The notes beneath the pieces were generated by a model that had not been told where the DNA came from, ran no database searches, and worked only from the letters and a program-made list of their open reading frames with translations. A stretch of DNA of 13,528 nt from positions 1 to 13,528 of the forward strand of contig CAXQZJ010000130.1 of the NCBI GenBank assembly GCA_964228145.1, given 5' to 3'. Below are positions 1 through 7,325 of this stretch, one piece after another (within the stretch, counting starts at the first letter, position 1; every line of letters begins with the position of its first letter). The position numbers were made by a program, and so were the translations under genes. This DNA comes from Pseudobowmanella sp964228145. GTDB lineage: Bacteria; Pseudomonadota; Gammaproteobacteria; Enterobacterales; Alteromonadaceae.

Positions 1-246
1 AGTGATTATGTCACTTTACTGAGTGAATTAGGTCTGAACGAGTCGGACACGGTTGCCTTGTTTAACGAGCCTTCCATTCAGCAAAGCTTGGAACAAAATC
101 ATGGTCTGGTTGCACAATGGGATTACCCCTCGGTCCCTGCATTGGTAATTAATGGTAAGTATCTGATTAACCCCAGCACTGCTGGTAGCTTTGAACAAAT
201 GTTAGCCGTGGCAGATAAGTTAATTAGTCAGGAAAAAGCAAAGTAG
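1..246 (+). CDS. DsbA-type periplasmic thiol:disulfide oxidoreductase, C-terminal 81 residues (5' end outside window)
   Basis: This is the end of a gene that starts before the window; frame 1 is open from base 1 to the TAA at 244-246. The fragment contains the segment VPALVINGKY followed by a helix with the pattern SFEQMLAVADKLI. That is the cis-proline loop and C-terminal helix arrangement of DsbA-like thioredoxin-fold proteins (E. coli DsbA has a VPAMFVNGKY-like segment). The family introduces disulfide bonds into exported proteins in the periplasm. The CXXC active site and signal peptide would lie upstream and are not visible, so a DsbA paralogue or another thioredoxin-fold isomerase is possible. 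It is transcribed convergently with the minus-strand operon at 399-4094 and ends at a strong terminator 14 bases downstream. Confidence 0.8.
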   Translation, partial: SDYVTLLSELGLNESDTVALFNEPSIQQSLEQNHGLVAQWDYPSVPALVINGKYLINPSTAGSFEQMLAVADKLISQEKAK

Positions 247-259
247 CAGGGGTTCACAG

Positions 260-296
260 AAAAAAGCCGCCTTGTTAAATTTGGCGGCTTTTTTTT
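260..296 (+). terminator. Bidirectional rho-independent terminator between the dsbA-like gene and the proS-cmoAB operon
   Basis: GCCGCC (266-271) pairs with GGCGGC (283-288) around an 11-base loop. Six A residues (260-265) flank it on the left and eight T residues (289-296) on the right. A and T tracts on both sides make it functional in either direction. It would end the dsbA-like transcript (+) and also the minus-strand operon, whose last stop codon is at 399-401, about 100 bases away. The stretch 297-398 holds no gene or clear motif that I can see. Confidence 0.9.
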
Positions 297-398
297 GCCC
301 ATCACAATCCCGATTAATAGCTTGTCTAACCTTGCCATTACGAGCATGAAGCCCCACCCATTTTTATTTCGAGTGATGGACACACTTGTTAGGCAGGT

Positions 399-659
399 TT
401 ATTGGGCCAGACTGACCAGATCAGCAATAAAGACACACCAGCTAACAAATATCAGTGTTACGCCAACTCCTGCGCCGAAATTTATTTTTCGCACCACCCG
501 CGCGTCAAGAAGTTCAGGCAATTTAGCCAACGTCGATCCCAGCTGAATGAAATCAATAAATTGAATTTTGCCAGCGGTTTTAACCGCCGTGTAGCTGGCA
601 GTGATTAGCACCACTAACAGACCAACCAGGAATAAAACAGTGCCCAACAGGATCATCAT
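399..659 (-). CDS. Small uncharacterised two-helix membrane protein, last gene of the proS-cmoA-cmoB operon
   Basis: An 86-residue protein I do not recognise. It has two hydrophobic segments, about residues 3-25 and 62-83, separated by a mildly amphipathic stretch with several charged residues (about 27-60). This predicts a two-pass inner-membrane protein with a short connecting loop. Its ATG overlaps the cmoB stop codon by one base (TAATG). GAGG lies five bases upstream of this ATG, or eight bases from the second ATG, which follows immediately, so initiation at either Met is possible. The overlap and the continued strand make it the last gene of the operon, ahead of the shared terminator at 260-296. 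An overlapping + strand reading frame at 402-608 has no recognisable features and is treated as a shadow. Function unknown. Confidence 0.75.
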   Translation of the reverse strand: MMILLGTVLFLVGLLVVLITASYTAVKTAGKIQFIDFIQLGSTLAKLPELLDARVVRKINFGAGVGVTLIFVSWCVFIADLVSLAQ

Positions 660-1633
660 TATGCCTCAGCGATCAGGGTTGCCCGCAGTGGAGCAGGGTA
701 GCCTTCAATGGTTTTGTTGGTATCGGAGGGGTCGAGAAAGTCAACCAGGGACTGACCTGTCATCCATTCAGTAGCGCGCTGCTCAGTCAGTTGAGTCTGA
801 TCAGTGTCGACCAGTTTTATGTGTTTAAAGCCACAACGCTCAAGCCATAATGTCAGGGCGCTGACGCTTGGAATAAACCATACATTGCGCATTTGCGCAT
901 AACGGTCGCGGGGCATTAATACGGTGTTTTCATCTCCTTCAACGACCAGCGTTTCCAGCACTAATTGACCGCCGGGTCGCAGGTGCGAACGCAGCTGCTG
1001 GAGAAAATCGACTGGGCTGCGTCGATGATAAAGCACGCCCATACAAAAGCTGGTATCAAACTGCTTCAAGGCAGGGATATCCTCGCCACCGACGGGTAGC
1101 AGGTGAATTCTCGGGTCGGGATTAAAGTGTTTAATCGCCTGAAATTGAATTAAAAACAATGCCGTGGGGTCAACGCCTACCACTAAGTCTGGTTGTTGCT
1201 CTAGCATACGCCACATGTGATAGCCGCTACCACACCCAATATCGAGAACTCTTTGACCTTGTAAATCACCAATATGGGGCGCGATACGCTGCCATTTCCA
1301 GTCGGAACGCCATTCAGTATCGACATGTACCCCATGAATATCAAAGGGGCCTTTGCGCCACGGCATAAACTGTTTTAGCAGACCTTCTATCTGTTTTTGC
1401 TGATAGTCGCTGACATCTTCGGCCGCGCCGATTTCGACCTTGTCAGTGAGGTTGACAATGCTCGGCTGGGTAACCGGTAGCTTTTGCAACAACCGTTGCC
1501 ACTTGGCAAACTCACCATGTTGATTCGCTTGCCATGCGCTAAGCTGCGCGGGTAACACAGTTAGCCATTGAGACAAGTTATTGTCGAGCAGCGCCTGATA
1601 CGCATCGTCGAACCATTGTTGTGACAGCGCCAT
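659..1633 (-). CDS. cmoB: tRNA U34 carboxymethyltransferase CmoB
   Basis: Transfers a carboxymethyl group from carboxy-S-adenosyl-methionine (Cx-SAM) to 5-hydroxyuridine at tRNA position 34, giving cmo5U in cytoplasmic tRNAs that read four-codon boxes. The 324-residue product matches the E. coli length (323). Conserved blocks include LMPWRKGPF (about residues 89-97), DTEWRSDWKW, the SAM-fold loop DIGCGSGYHMWRM (131-143), GVLYHRRSP (199-207) and a C-terminal EGYPAPLRATL. Lys94, Tyr202 and Arg317 align with the E. coli residues I recall as contacting the Cx-SAM carboxylate. I chose the ATG at 1633 because the protein from there matches the family N-terminus and overlaps the cmoA stop by one base (TAATG). 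The reading frame extends 12 codons further to 1669, but that extension lies inside cmoA. It is co-transcribed with cmoA, which supplies Cx-SAM. Confidence 0.97.
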   Translation of the reverse strand: MALSQQWFDDAYQALLDNNLSQWLTVLPAQLSAWQANQHGEFAKWQRLLQKLPVTQPSIVNLTDKVEIGAAEDVSDYQQKQIEGLLKQFMPWRKGPFDIHGVHVDTEWRSDWKWQRIAPHIGDLQGQRVLDIGCGSGYHMWRMLEQQPDLVVGVDPTALFLIQFQAIKHFNPDPRIHLLPVGGEDIPALKQFDTSFCMGVLYHRRSPVDFLQQLRSHLRPGGQLVLETLVVEGDENTVLMPRDRYAQMRNVWFIPSVSALTLWLERCGFKHIKLVDTDQTQLTEQRATEWMTGQSLVDFLDPSDTNKTIEGYPAPLRATLIAEA

Positions 1634-2376
1634 TAGCGTTTGTGTCCTTTTATTGCCACCATGGAGCAAAAATTAAAACATTTAAACCACAGAATAACAT
1701 CATCAAAGCCTGCCTCAGTCAGTCGTTGTTGATGGATGTCGAAACTGTCAGTTTTCATTACATTTTCGAGCGCGGTTCGCTTTTGGCTGATTTCTAATTC
1801 GCTGTAGCCATTGCGACGTTTAAACTCATGATGTAGTTCGATCAATAATTCATTGCCGGACTCGCTAGGGTGTTTGATCTTCTCCGATAGAACCAAAATT
1901 CCGCCGGGTTTGAGGCCCTGGTAAATACGATTCAAAATGCCCTGACGCTGTGACGGCTCGACAAACTGCAGTGTGAAATTCATGACCACCACCGCAGCAT
2001 TTTCTACAGGGGTTTGTTGAATATCCCCTAAACGCACATCAATCGCCGCATCCCCTTTGTAATTTGCAACGTGTCGTTGGCAGCGCTCCACCATTGAGGG
2101 AGAGTTGTCGACGGCAATGATTTTCGCATTATCAGCATTGATGTAGCGACGCATAGCTAAAGTGCATGCACCCAGCGAGCAACCTAAATCGTAATAATGA
2201 CTGTTGGCCTGCTGATATTGACCCGCCAACTGGCCTATCGCATCAACGATGGTGCTGTAACCGGGTACCGAGCGTTGAATCATGTCCGCAAACACATCAG
2301 CAACATTCTCGTCGAAACGAAAATCACTGATGTGCTGCGGCTGGCTGTATATTGCGTCTTTAGCGTGTTTTTGCAT
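1633..2376 (-). CDS. cmoA: Carboxy-S-adenosyl-L-methionine synthase CmoA
   Basis: Makes Cx-SAM from S-adenosylmethionine and prephenate, the cofactor used by CmoB in the last step of cmo5U34 formation. The 247-residue length equals that of E. coli CmoA. Family blocks are clear: DMIQRSVPGY (31-40), the SAM-binding YDLGCSLGA (62-70), a central NFTLQFVEPSQR, KIYQGL-like IYQGLKPGG, and FKRRNGYSELEISQKRT near the C-terminal third, ending in WFKCFNFCSMVAIK. The ATG overlaps the proS stop codon by one base and the gene's own stop overlaps the cmoB ATG in the same way. This indicates translational coupling with both neighbours. There is no sign of truncation or lost residues. Confidence 0.97.
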   Translation of the reverse strand: MQKHAKDAIYSQPQHISDFRFDENVADVFADMIQRSVPGYSTIVDAIGQLAGQYQQANSHYYDLGCSLGACTLAMRRYINADNAKIIAVDNSPSMVERCQRHVANYKGDAAIDVRLGDIQQTPVENAAVVVMNFTLQFVEPSQRQGILNRIYQGLKPGGILVLSEKIKHPSESGNELLIELHHEFKRRNGYSELEISQKRTALENVMKTDSFDIHQQRLTEAGFDDVILWFKCFNFCSMVAIKGHKR

Positions 2377-4094
2377 TAGTTGCTAAACAGTTCCGTTAAG
2401 AAGTCAGGCACTTTGTCGAGATCCAGCATATGCTTTTCACCACTGCGGCGTGATTTATACTCGACTTGTTGATTATCGAGGTTACGTTCACCGATTACGA
2501 TAGAGTGGGGGACGCCAATCAATTCCATATCGGCGAACATCACACCAGGTCGCTCTTTCCTGTCATCGAATAAGACATCGATACCCGCAGCGGTCAGATC
2601 GGTATAAAGTTTCTCCGCGGCTTCTTTGACGCGGTGTGACTTGTGCATGTTCATCGGAATAAGTGCGATCTGAAACGGCGCAATGGCATCGGGCCAAATG
2701 ATGCCGTACTTGTCATGATTTTGTTCGATAGCGGCAGCTACGATGCGTGATACACCGATACCATAGCAGCCCATAGACAAAATTTCGTGCTTGCCACTTT
2801 CACTTAGTACGCCGCACTTCATCGCTTCTGAGTATTTTGTGCCGAGTTGGAAAATATGACCGACTTCAATACCACGTTTAATTTGAAGTTGCCCCTGACC
2901 ACATGGTGACGCATCGCCCTCTACGACATTACGAATGTCTTCGATACGGAAGTGTTCAACATCAGCCCAATTGGCATTGATATAGTGCATACCTTCTTCG
3001 TTAGCACCACATACAAAGTCAGACAGTGCTGCTGCGGCCCGATCAACCACAACAGGGATATTCAGGCCAATCGGCCCCGCTGATCCCGCAACTGTATTGG
3101 TCAGTTGTTGAATTTGTTCATCTGTGGCCATGGTTAACGGTGCCAACACACCGTCTACTTTTTCGGCTTTAATATCATTTAAGTGGTGGTCTCCACGCAA
3201 AATGAGTGCAATCAGGCCTTGCTTGCCTTGCTCATCAGGCTCTGCTAATACCATCAGTGTTTTAACGGTTTGCTGAGCAGCGACGTTCAATACCTTACTG
3301 ACGCTTTCAATCGTTTTGGCATTGGGAGTAGCGACTTTTTCGAATTTACCACCCGCTGCAGTGGCTGGCTCATCAGCGATGGCTTCAGCCATTTCTACGT
3401 TGGCGGCGTAATCAGATTGATTGGAAAATGCGATAGCATCTTCACCGGAGTCGGCCAGCACATGAAATTCGTGGGATGCACTGCCACCGATTGAGCCGGT
3501 ATCCGCGATCACGGCACGAAACTCCAACCCCATACGCGTAAATATGCGCTCATAGGCTTGGTACATGGTTTGATAGGTTTGTTCCAACGACGCCTGATCC
3601 ATATGGAATGAATAGGCATCCTTCATAGTAAATTCACGACCGCGCATCACGCCGAAACGAGGACGGACTTCATCGCGGAATTTAGTTTGGATCTGATAAA
3701 GGTTGATAGGTAGTTGCTTATAGCTGGAAATTTCACGCTTAACTAAATCTGTGATGACTTCCTCGTGAGTCGGACCTAATACAAAGTCGCGTTGATGGCG
3801 ATCTTTTACGCGCAGCAACTCTGGACCGTACTCATCCCAGCGACCTGACTCTTCCCACAAATCAGCAGGCTGCACCACCGGCATTAACACTTCGATAGCC
3901 CCGGCACGGTTCATTTCTTCACGTACGATGTTTGCCACTTTATTCAATACTCTCAACCCACTTGGCAGCCAGGTATAAAGTCCAGATGCTAGTTTACGTA
4001 TCATCCCGGCGCGCAACATCAACTGATGGCTGATCACTTCTGCATCGGCAGGGGTTTCTTTCTGGGTCGACAATAAGTACTGACTACTTCGCAT
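2376..4094 (-). CDS. proS: Prolyl-tRNA synthetase (bacterial-type, with editing insertion domain)
   Basis: Charges tRNA-Pro with proline in the cytoplasm. The 572-residue length is identical to E. coli ProS. The class II catalytic core shows GPTHEEVITDL (108-118), motif 2 FRDEVRPRFGVMRGREF (139-155), TGSIGGSASHEF (199-210) and motif 3 MGCYGIGVSR (441-450). The YbaK-like INS editing domain lies between about residues 224 and 408. It has TVKTL at 276-280, where Lys278 corresponds to the editing lysine K279 of E. coli, and GDHHLNDIKAEK. The anticodon-binding domain runs from about 475 to the end, with DDRKERPGVMFADMELIG (510-527). The ATG start matches the family N-terminus (MRSSQYLLS). No Shine-Dalgarno is obvious in the short leader. 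It is the first gene of a four-gene operon, and its stop overlaps the cmoA start (TAATG). Confidence 0.98.
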   Translation of the reverse strand: MRSSQYLLSTQKETPADAEVISHQLMLRAGMIRKLASGLYTWLPSGLRVLNKVANIVREEMNRAGAIEVLMPVVQPADLWEESGRWDEYGPELLRVKDRHQRDFVLGPTHEEVITDLVKREISSYKQLPINLYQIQTKFRDEVRPRFGVMRGREFTMKDAYSFHMDQASLEQTYQTMYQAYERIFTRMGLEFRAVIADTGSIGGSASHEFHVLADSGEDAIAFSNQSDYAANVEMAEAIADEPATAAGGKFEKVATPNAKTIESVSKVLNVAAQQTVKTLMVLAEPDEQGKQGLIALILRGDHHLNDIKAEKVDGVLAPLTMATDEQIQQLTNTVAGSAGPIGLNIPVVVDRAAAALSDFVCGANEEGMHYINANWADVEHFRIEDIRNVVEGDASPCGQGQLQIKRGIEVGHIFQLGTKYSEAMKCGVLSESGKHEILSMGCYGIGVSRIVAAAIEQNHDKYGIIWPDAIAPFQIALIPMNMHKSHRVKEAAEKLYTDLTAAGIDVLFDDRKERPGVMFADMELIGVPHSIVIGERNLDNQQVEYKSRRSGEKHMLDLDKVPDFLTELFSN

Positions 4095-4128
4095 AATTGG
4101 GGGTCACAGTTAGTTAAAAAACGGCGCT

Positions 4129-4156
4129 ATTCTACCAGTGCCAGCACATCTGACAA
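4129..4156 (-). promoter_or_regulatory. Sigma-70-like promoter of the proS-cmoA-cmoB operon
   Basis: On the minus strand, TTGTCA (4156-4151, 5 of 6 consensus) is separated by 16 bases from TAGAAT (4134-4129, 5 of 6). Transcription would start near 4122, leaving a leader of about 28 bases before the proS ATG at 4094. The site lies downstream of the bphO stop (4197) on the same strand. proS therefore has its own start point, although readthrough from bphO cannot be excluded. This is a prediction by pattern only. Confidence 0.6.
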
Positions 4157-4196
4157 AGGGTAATTGCGGCTAATATTAAAGGTTGAACATTGCTGC

Positions 4197-4784
4197 TCAA
4201 AACCTTGAGAAATCTTGTGAATGGATCCCCGCAAAAATGTGGTTTGAATGGGAACTGATTCTGTCAATGCAAAAATTGTTATTTTCGATCAGTTGCGAAG
4301 CAATTTGCTTGAACTTATGCCAATGGGTTATCTGTTCTGAACTGTTTTGATAGTACCTGCAGCTAAGCCCTTTTTGCCGCAGCCGTTTAAATAATATCTG
4401 ACTGCCCAGACTGCTGCCCAGCATCACGTAAAGCACGGCAATTAGCTGTTCATCAGTAACCTTATCACGGGCACATATCGAAGCGGTTGGCACTTGGTTT
4501 AATTGAACAAGATCATTGAGGATAAAACCTGAAAGTGGTGTGAGATTCAGTTCATTGACCAGGGAAACGTTGGCTTTAAGCCCAATAACCTGCTCACAAA
4601 ACAAATGAAAGGACAATAAATGCGTCAGTGCCCGCGCGTATTCAGGGACGCTCAGTTGTTTGCTTAATAAAGGTGCAAAAACCGGACTACGCTCTAACTG
4701 TTGATGCGCAGCCGTTGTTTTTAGCTTAATTGCCTCGAAAACATTCAAATTGTTGCTAATCTGAATATACTCATTATGTTGCAT
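4197..4784 (-). CDS. bphO: Biliverdin-producing heme oxygenase (BphO type)
   Basis: Opens heme to biliverdin, CO and iron in the cytoplasm; biliverdin is the chromophore of the phytochrome encoded next door. The 195-residue protein has the heme-oxygenase layout. LKTTAAHQQLE (21-31) contains His27 as the likely proximal heme ligand. YVMLGSSLGSQILFKRL (119-135) is the glycine-rich distal helix over the heme. The middle of the protein is divergent, and the last 35 residues look family-specific. The ATG at 4784 has no clear Shine-Dalgarno. The only other plausible start is a TTG at codon 13 (4748), which would still keep His27. It is divergent from bphP with 24 bases between start codons, so any promoter of its own must lie within the bphP coding sequence. 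The functional assignment rests on sequence motifs plus the phytochrome neighbour. Confidence 0.88.
   Translation of the reverse strand: MQHNEYIQISNNLNVFEAIKLKTTAAHQQLERSPVFAPLLSKQLSVPEYARALTHLLSFHLFCEQVIGLKANVSLVNELNLTPLSGFILNDLVQLNQVPTASICARDKVTDEQLIAVLYVMLGSSLGSQILFKRLRQKGLSCRYYQNSSEQITHWHKFKQIASQLIENNNFCIDRISSHSNHIFAGIHSQDFSRF
4744..4771 (+). promoter_or_regulatory. Candidate promoter for the phytochrome gene, inside the start of bphO
   Basis: TTCAAA (4744-4749, 4 of 6) is followed after 16 bases by TATACT (4766-4771, 5 of 6). A start near 4778 would give a leader of about 30 bases to the ATG at 4809. The reading-frame start at 4776 would then fall at or upstream of the transcription start, which supports the later start. 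The whole element sits in the first codons of the opposite-strand bphO gene. Only pattern evidence is available. Confidence 0.4.
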
Positions 4785-4798
4785 TTATCGGCCATAAC

Positions 4799-4803
4799 AG
4801 GGA
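4799..4803 (+). promoter_or_regulatory. Ribosome binding site deciding the bphP start
   Basis: AGGGA lies five bases before the ATG at 4809. The alternative in-frame ATG at 4776 has no Shine-Dalgarno and would overlap the opposite-strand bphO start. The site therefore favours the 838-residue protein. Confidence 0.7.
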
Positions 4804-4808
4804 ATCCA

Positions 4809-7325
4809 ATGGTTAATTTAGCAAACTGTGACAAAGAACCCATACATCGCTTAGGTAAAATTCAATCGTTTGGTTGCTTACTGGCCTTCAATCACGATTG
4901 GCAAGTCGAATATTTTTCCGAAAATGCAGCAGCAATGTTAGGCCTGGCAGAGCTCAAGCGGCATCAATCGCTCGACACGTTATTCAACCCCCAGTGGCGA
5001 CATACCATTCGTTCCGTCACGCAAAGCGCGATTGCAGCAACGCGTCCCGAGCGTGCATTTCAGTTGCGAGATGACCAACAACACGTATGGGATATCGCGG
5101 TATACCCTGATAGGGGTCTATATGTGTTGGAGTTTGAGCCTGGAGAACAAGAGGGGGATGCCGATACTGCCAAGGTGATTCGTGAGTTCCTGGGTTTTGT
5201 TAAAAAGGACCAACCCCTAGAGCGCTTATTGCAGTCTGTCGCTTTTCGCTATCGGTTACTGACCGGATTCGACAGAGTTATGATTTATCAGTTTTTACCT
5301 GATGATTGTGGCGAAGTGGTTGCTGAGGCCACATCACCGGGTGTTGAGTCATTCCTTGGCCTGCGTTATCCGGCCAGTGACATACCCAAACAGGCCCGTC
5401 AATTATATTTACGCAATTTGCTGAGACTGATTGCTGACGTGAGTGATCCGGGGGTTGCCATTCTCCCTGATAAAGAAAGTGAGCCGACTCATCCTCTTGA
5501 CCTTAGCGACTCTGTGCTCAGAGCGGTTAGCCCTATCCACATTCTCTACCTTAAGAATATGGGCGTGGCTGCGTCTATGTCTGCCTCTATAATCGTAGAT
5601 GGAAAACTGTGGGGCTTAATTGCTTGCCATCACTTTGAGGCAAAGATCCTGAGCTTGAATCTAAGGACGCAAATTGAATTAATTACTGAAGTTTTGTCAC
5701 TAGAATTGTCCAGCCGCATTCGGTTCGAACATTCACAGCACAAAGCGGCAGGTCAACCGATTTTCAACCGGCTGCTTTCAGAGCTATCCAAAGCAGGTAA
5801 CTTTCCTGAACAGGTGTATAAGCAATTGCCTCTGATTAAGCAATTGATCGATTTTTCTGGTGCGTTAATTCAATGGGGCGAGCAACAATGGGAATGGGAG
5901 AGTGTTCCCGATGAACAAGGAATCGCCAGTGTTTTAGCATACTTAAATTCGCAAGTTCAGGGTGTATTTGCAACAGATTGCTTAGTTGAAACTGTGCCGC
6001 AGTATGAGGGTCAGCAGGCTTGCGGGGTGTTAGCTATTCCTCTATCCCATGATGGTAACAACATGTTGTTATTATTTCGAGACTCAGCGTCGCGCCAAGT
6101 TAGTTGGGCGGGAAATCCCAATAAGCCGGTGGAGAATTCACCAGAGGGTAAGCGGTTGATGCCGCGCAGCAGTTTCGCCGCTTGGCAGCAAGAATACCAA
6201 AATTGCAGTAATGCTTGGAGCAGCGGTGATATTTTCCATGGCGAAAACCTTCGATTTACCCTATTAGAAGTATTGCTTGAACATATCCGTGAGCAAGAAC
6301 AGTTGCAAAGGGAAGCACAAAAAAAACAAGATGTATTGATCGCTGAATTAAATCACAGAGTTCGAAATATCCTGACGTTAGTCAAAGCGTTGGCTAATCA
6401 GTCACGAGTCAAAGCGCAAACGTTAGAGGACTATGTGGCCAATTTCTCTCAGCGTATTTTTTCATTGGCCAATGCTCACGATTTATTGGCGCAATCACAA
6501 TGGAATGGCATCGCATTGCGTCACATCGTAGAGACAGAGTTCTCGGCGCTTGGACAAGATTACAGTAAGTACGATATCCAAGGACCTGATGTCCATTTAA
6601 CAGCTGCGGCCACCACCGCGTGTGTGTTGGTGATGCATGAGTTACTGACTAACGCAGTCAAACATGGCGCCATCGCCCAAAGGGGGCAACTTGCCTTTCA
6701 TTGGAGCGTGGATCAAGACGGCTTAAATCTGCAGTGGAGCGAAACGGGGATCAGCGTGAAGCCTCAGCCAAATAGCGGCTTCGGACACACGGTTATTGAG
6801 CAAATTTTTGCATTTGAATTAGGTGCAGAAGTGGATTATCAATTGCAGCCTGACCGTGTGCAATTTTCTGCCAATATTAGCAACAAGTATTTTCGAACTC
6901 TTGAGGCACTGGAGCGAACTGAAACTGAGGGAAGTCCGACACAGAGTGTTAAACCCCGTGGTTGGAATTGTACGACTGCATTAATTGTTGAGGATAGTTT
7001 ACTGATTGCGATGGATCTAAAAGAGAAATTGCACGGTTTAGGTATAGAGCATGTTGAAGTATGCGCATCCGTGTCACAAGCTAATCGCTACTTAGACCAG
7101 AACTTGCCGGATATTGCGGTACTGGATGTGAATTTGGGAGAGCAAACCAGCGAGCTTATTGCTGAACGACTAAACCAAAGCTGCATCCCCTATTTGGTGG
7201 CAACCGGTTATGGTTATGAAGCAAAAGACATTGCGCCATTTAAGGTCAATTCAGTTATTGCTAAGCCCTACGACCAACAACAAATAGAAAGTGCAATTGC
7301 AGCAGTGATGAGGAGGTCTGATTGA
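4809..7325 (+). CDS. bphP: Bacteriophytochrome: PAS-GAF-PHY photosensor, HWE histidine kinase and C-terminal receiver domain
   Basis: A red/far-red photoreceptor kinase of 838 residues from the ATG at 4809. Cys7, in the N-terminal CDKEPIH, is the likely covalent biliverdin attachment residue of bacteriophytochromes. PAS spans about 10-110. GAF spans about 125-300, with the PASDIP signature (Asp191), SPIHILYLKNMGVAASMS and GLIACHH. PHY spans about 310-490, with the tongue motif PRSSFAAW (452-459). The kinase has the phosphoacceptor region AELNHRVRN (His516), N-box HELLTNAVKHGA (His610, Asn615) and WSE (643-645). These mark the HWE/HisKA_2 family rather than classical HisKA. A receiver domain follows (about 722-838), with acidic pair Glu728-Asp729, phospho-site Asp773, Thr799 and Lys819. 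The bilin motif reads IQSFG where many relatives have IQPHG. The stop overlaps the response-regulator start by four bases (TTGA). Confidence 0.95.
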   Translation: MVNLANCDKEPIHRLGKIQSFGCLLAFNHDWQVEYFSENAAAMLGLAELKRHQSLDTLFNPQWRHTIRSVTQSAIAATRPERAFQLRDDQQHVWDIAVYPDRGLYVLEFEPGEQEGDADTAKVIREFLGFVKKDQPLERLLQSVAFRYRLLTGFDRVMIYQFLPDDCGEVVAEATSPGVESFLGLRYPASDIPKQARQLYLRNLLRLIADVSDPGVAILPDKESEPTHPLDLSDSVLRAVSPIHILYLKNMGVAASMSASIIVDGKLWGLIACHHFEAKILSLNLRTQIELITEVLSLELSSRIRFEHSQHKAAGQPIFNRLLSELSKAGNFPEQVYKQLPLIKQLIDFSGALIQWGEQQWEWESVPDEQGIASVLAYLNSQVQGVFATDCLVETVPQYEGQQACGVLAIPLSHDGNNMLLLFRDSASRQVSWAGNPNKPVENSPEGKRLMPRSSFAAWQQEYQNCSNAWSSGDIFHGENLRFTLLEVLLEHIREQEQLQREAQKKQDVLIAELNHRVRNILTLVKALANQSRVKAQTLEDYVANFSQRIFSLANAHDLLAQSQWNGIALRHIVETEFSALGQDYSKYDIQGPDVHLTAAATTACVLVMHELLTNAVKHGAIAQRGQLAFHWSVDQDGLNLQWSETGISVKPQPNSGFGHTVIEQIFAFELGAEVDYQLQPDRVQFSANISNKYFRTLEALERTETEGSPTQSVKPRGWNCTTALIVEDSLLIAMDLKEKLHGLGIEHVEVCASVSQANRYLDQNLPDIAVLDVNLGEQTSELIAERLNQSCIPYLVATGYGYEAKDIAPFKVNSVIAKPYDQQQIESAIAAVMRRSD
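7311..7316 (+). promoter_or_regulatory. Consensus Shine-Dalgarno for the TTG start of the response regulator
   Basis: AGGAGG lies inside the last codons of bphP, five bases before the TTG at 7322. It is a perfect Shine-Dalgarno match and justifies choosing this non-ATG start. Confidence 0.85.

Noticed and set aside
402..608. Plus-strand reading frame opposite the small membrane protein
   Set aside because: The minus-strand frame has coherent membrane helices, operon position and a ribosome binding site. The plus frame has none of these.
1634..1669. Upstream extension of CmoB by 12 codons
   Set aside because: It lies inside cmoA and has no counterpart in E. coli CmoB. The TAATG junction at 1631-1635 gives the expected length.
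4115..4150. Possible terminator of bphO (GGCACT...AGCGCC followed by six T on the minus strand)
   Set aside because: The stem is only six pairs with an A-C mismatch, and the loop is the predicted -10 of proS. It is more likely chance than a terminator, so bphO readthrough into proS stays open.
4776..4808. Upstream ATG start for the phytochrome (extra 11 residues)
   Set aside because: It overlaps the opposite-strand bphO start, lacks a Shine-Dalgarno and coincides with the predicted transcription start. The ATG at 4809 has AGGGA at good spacing and matches the family N-terminus.
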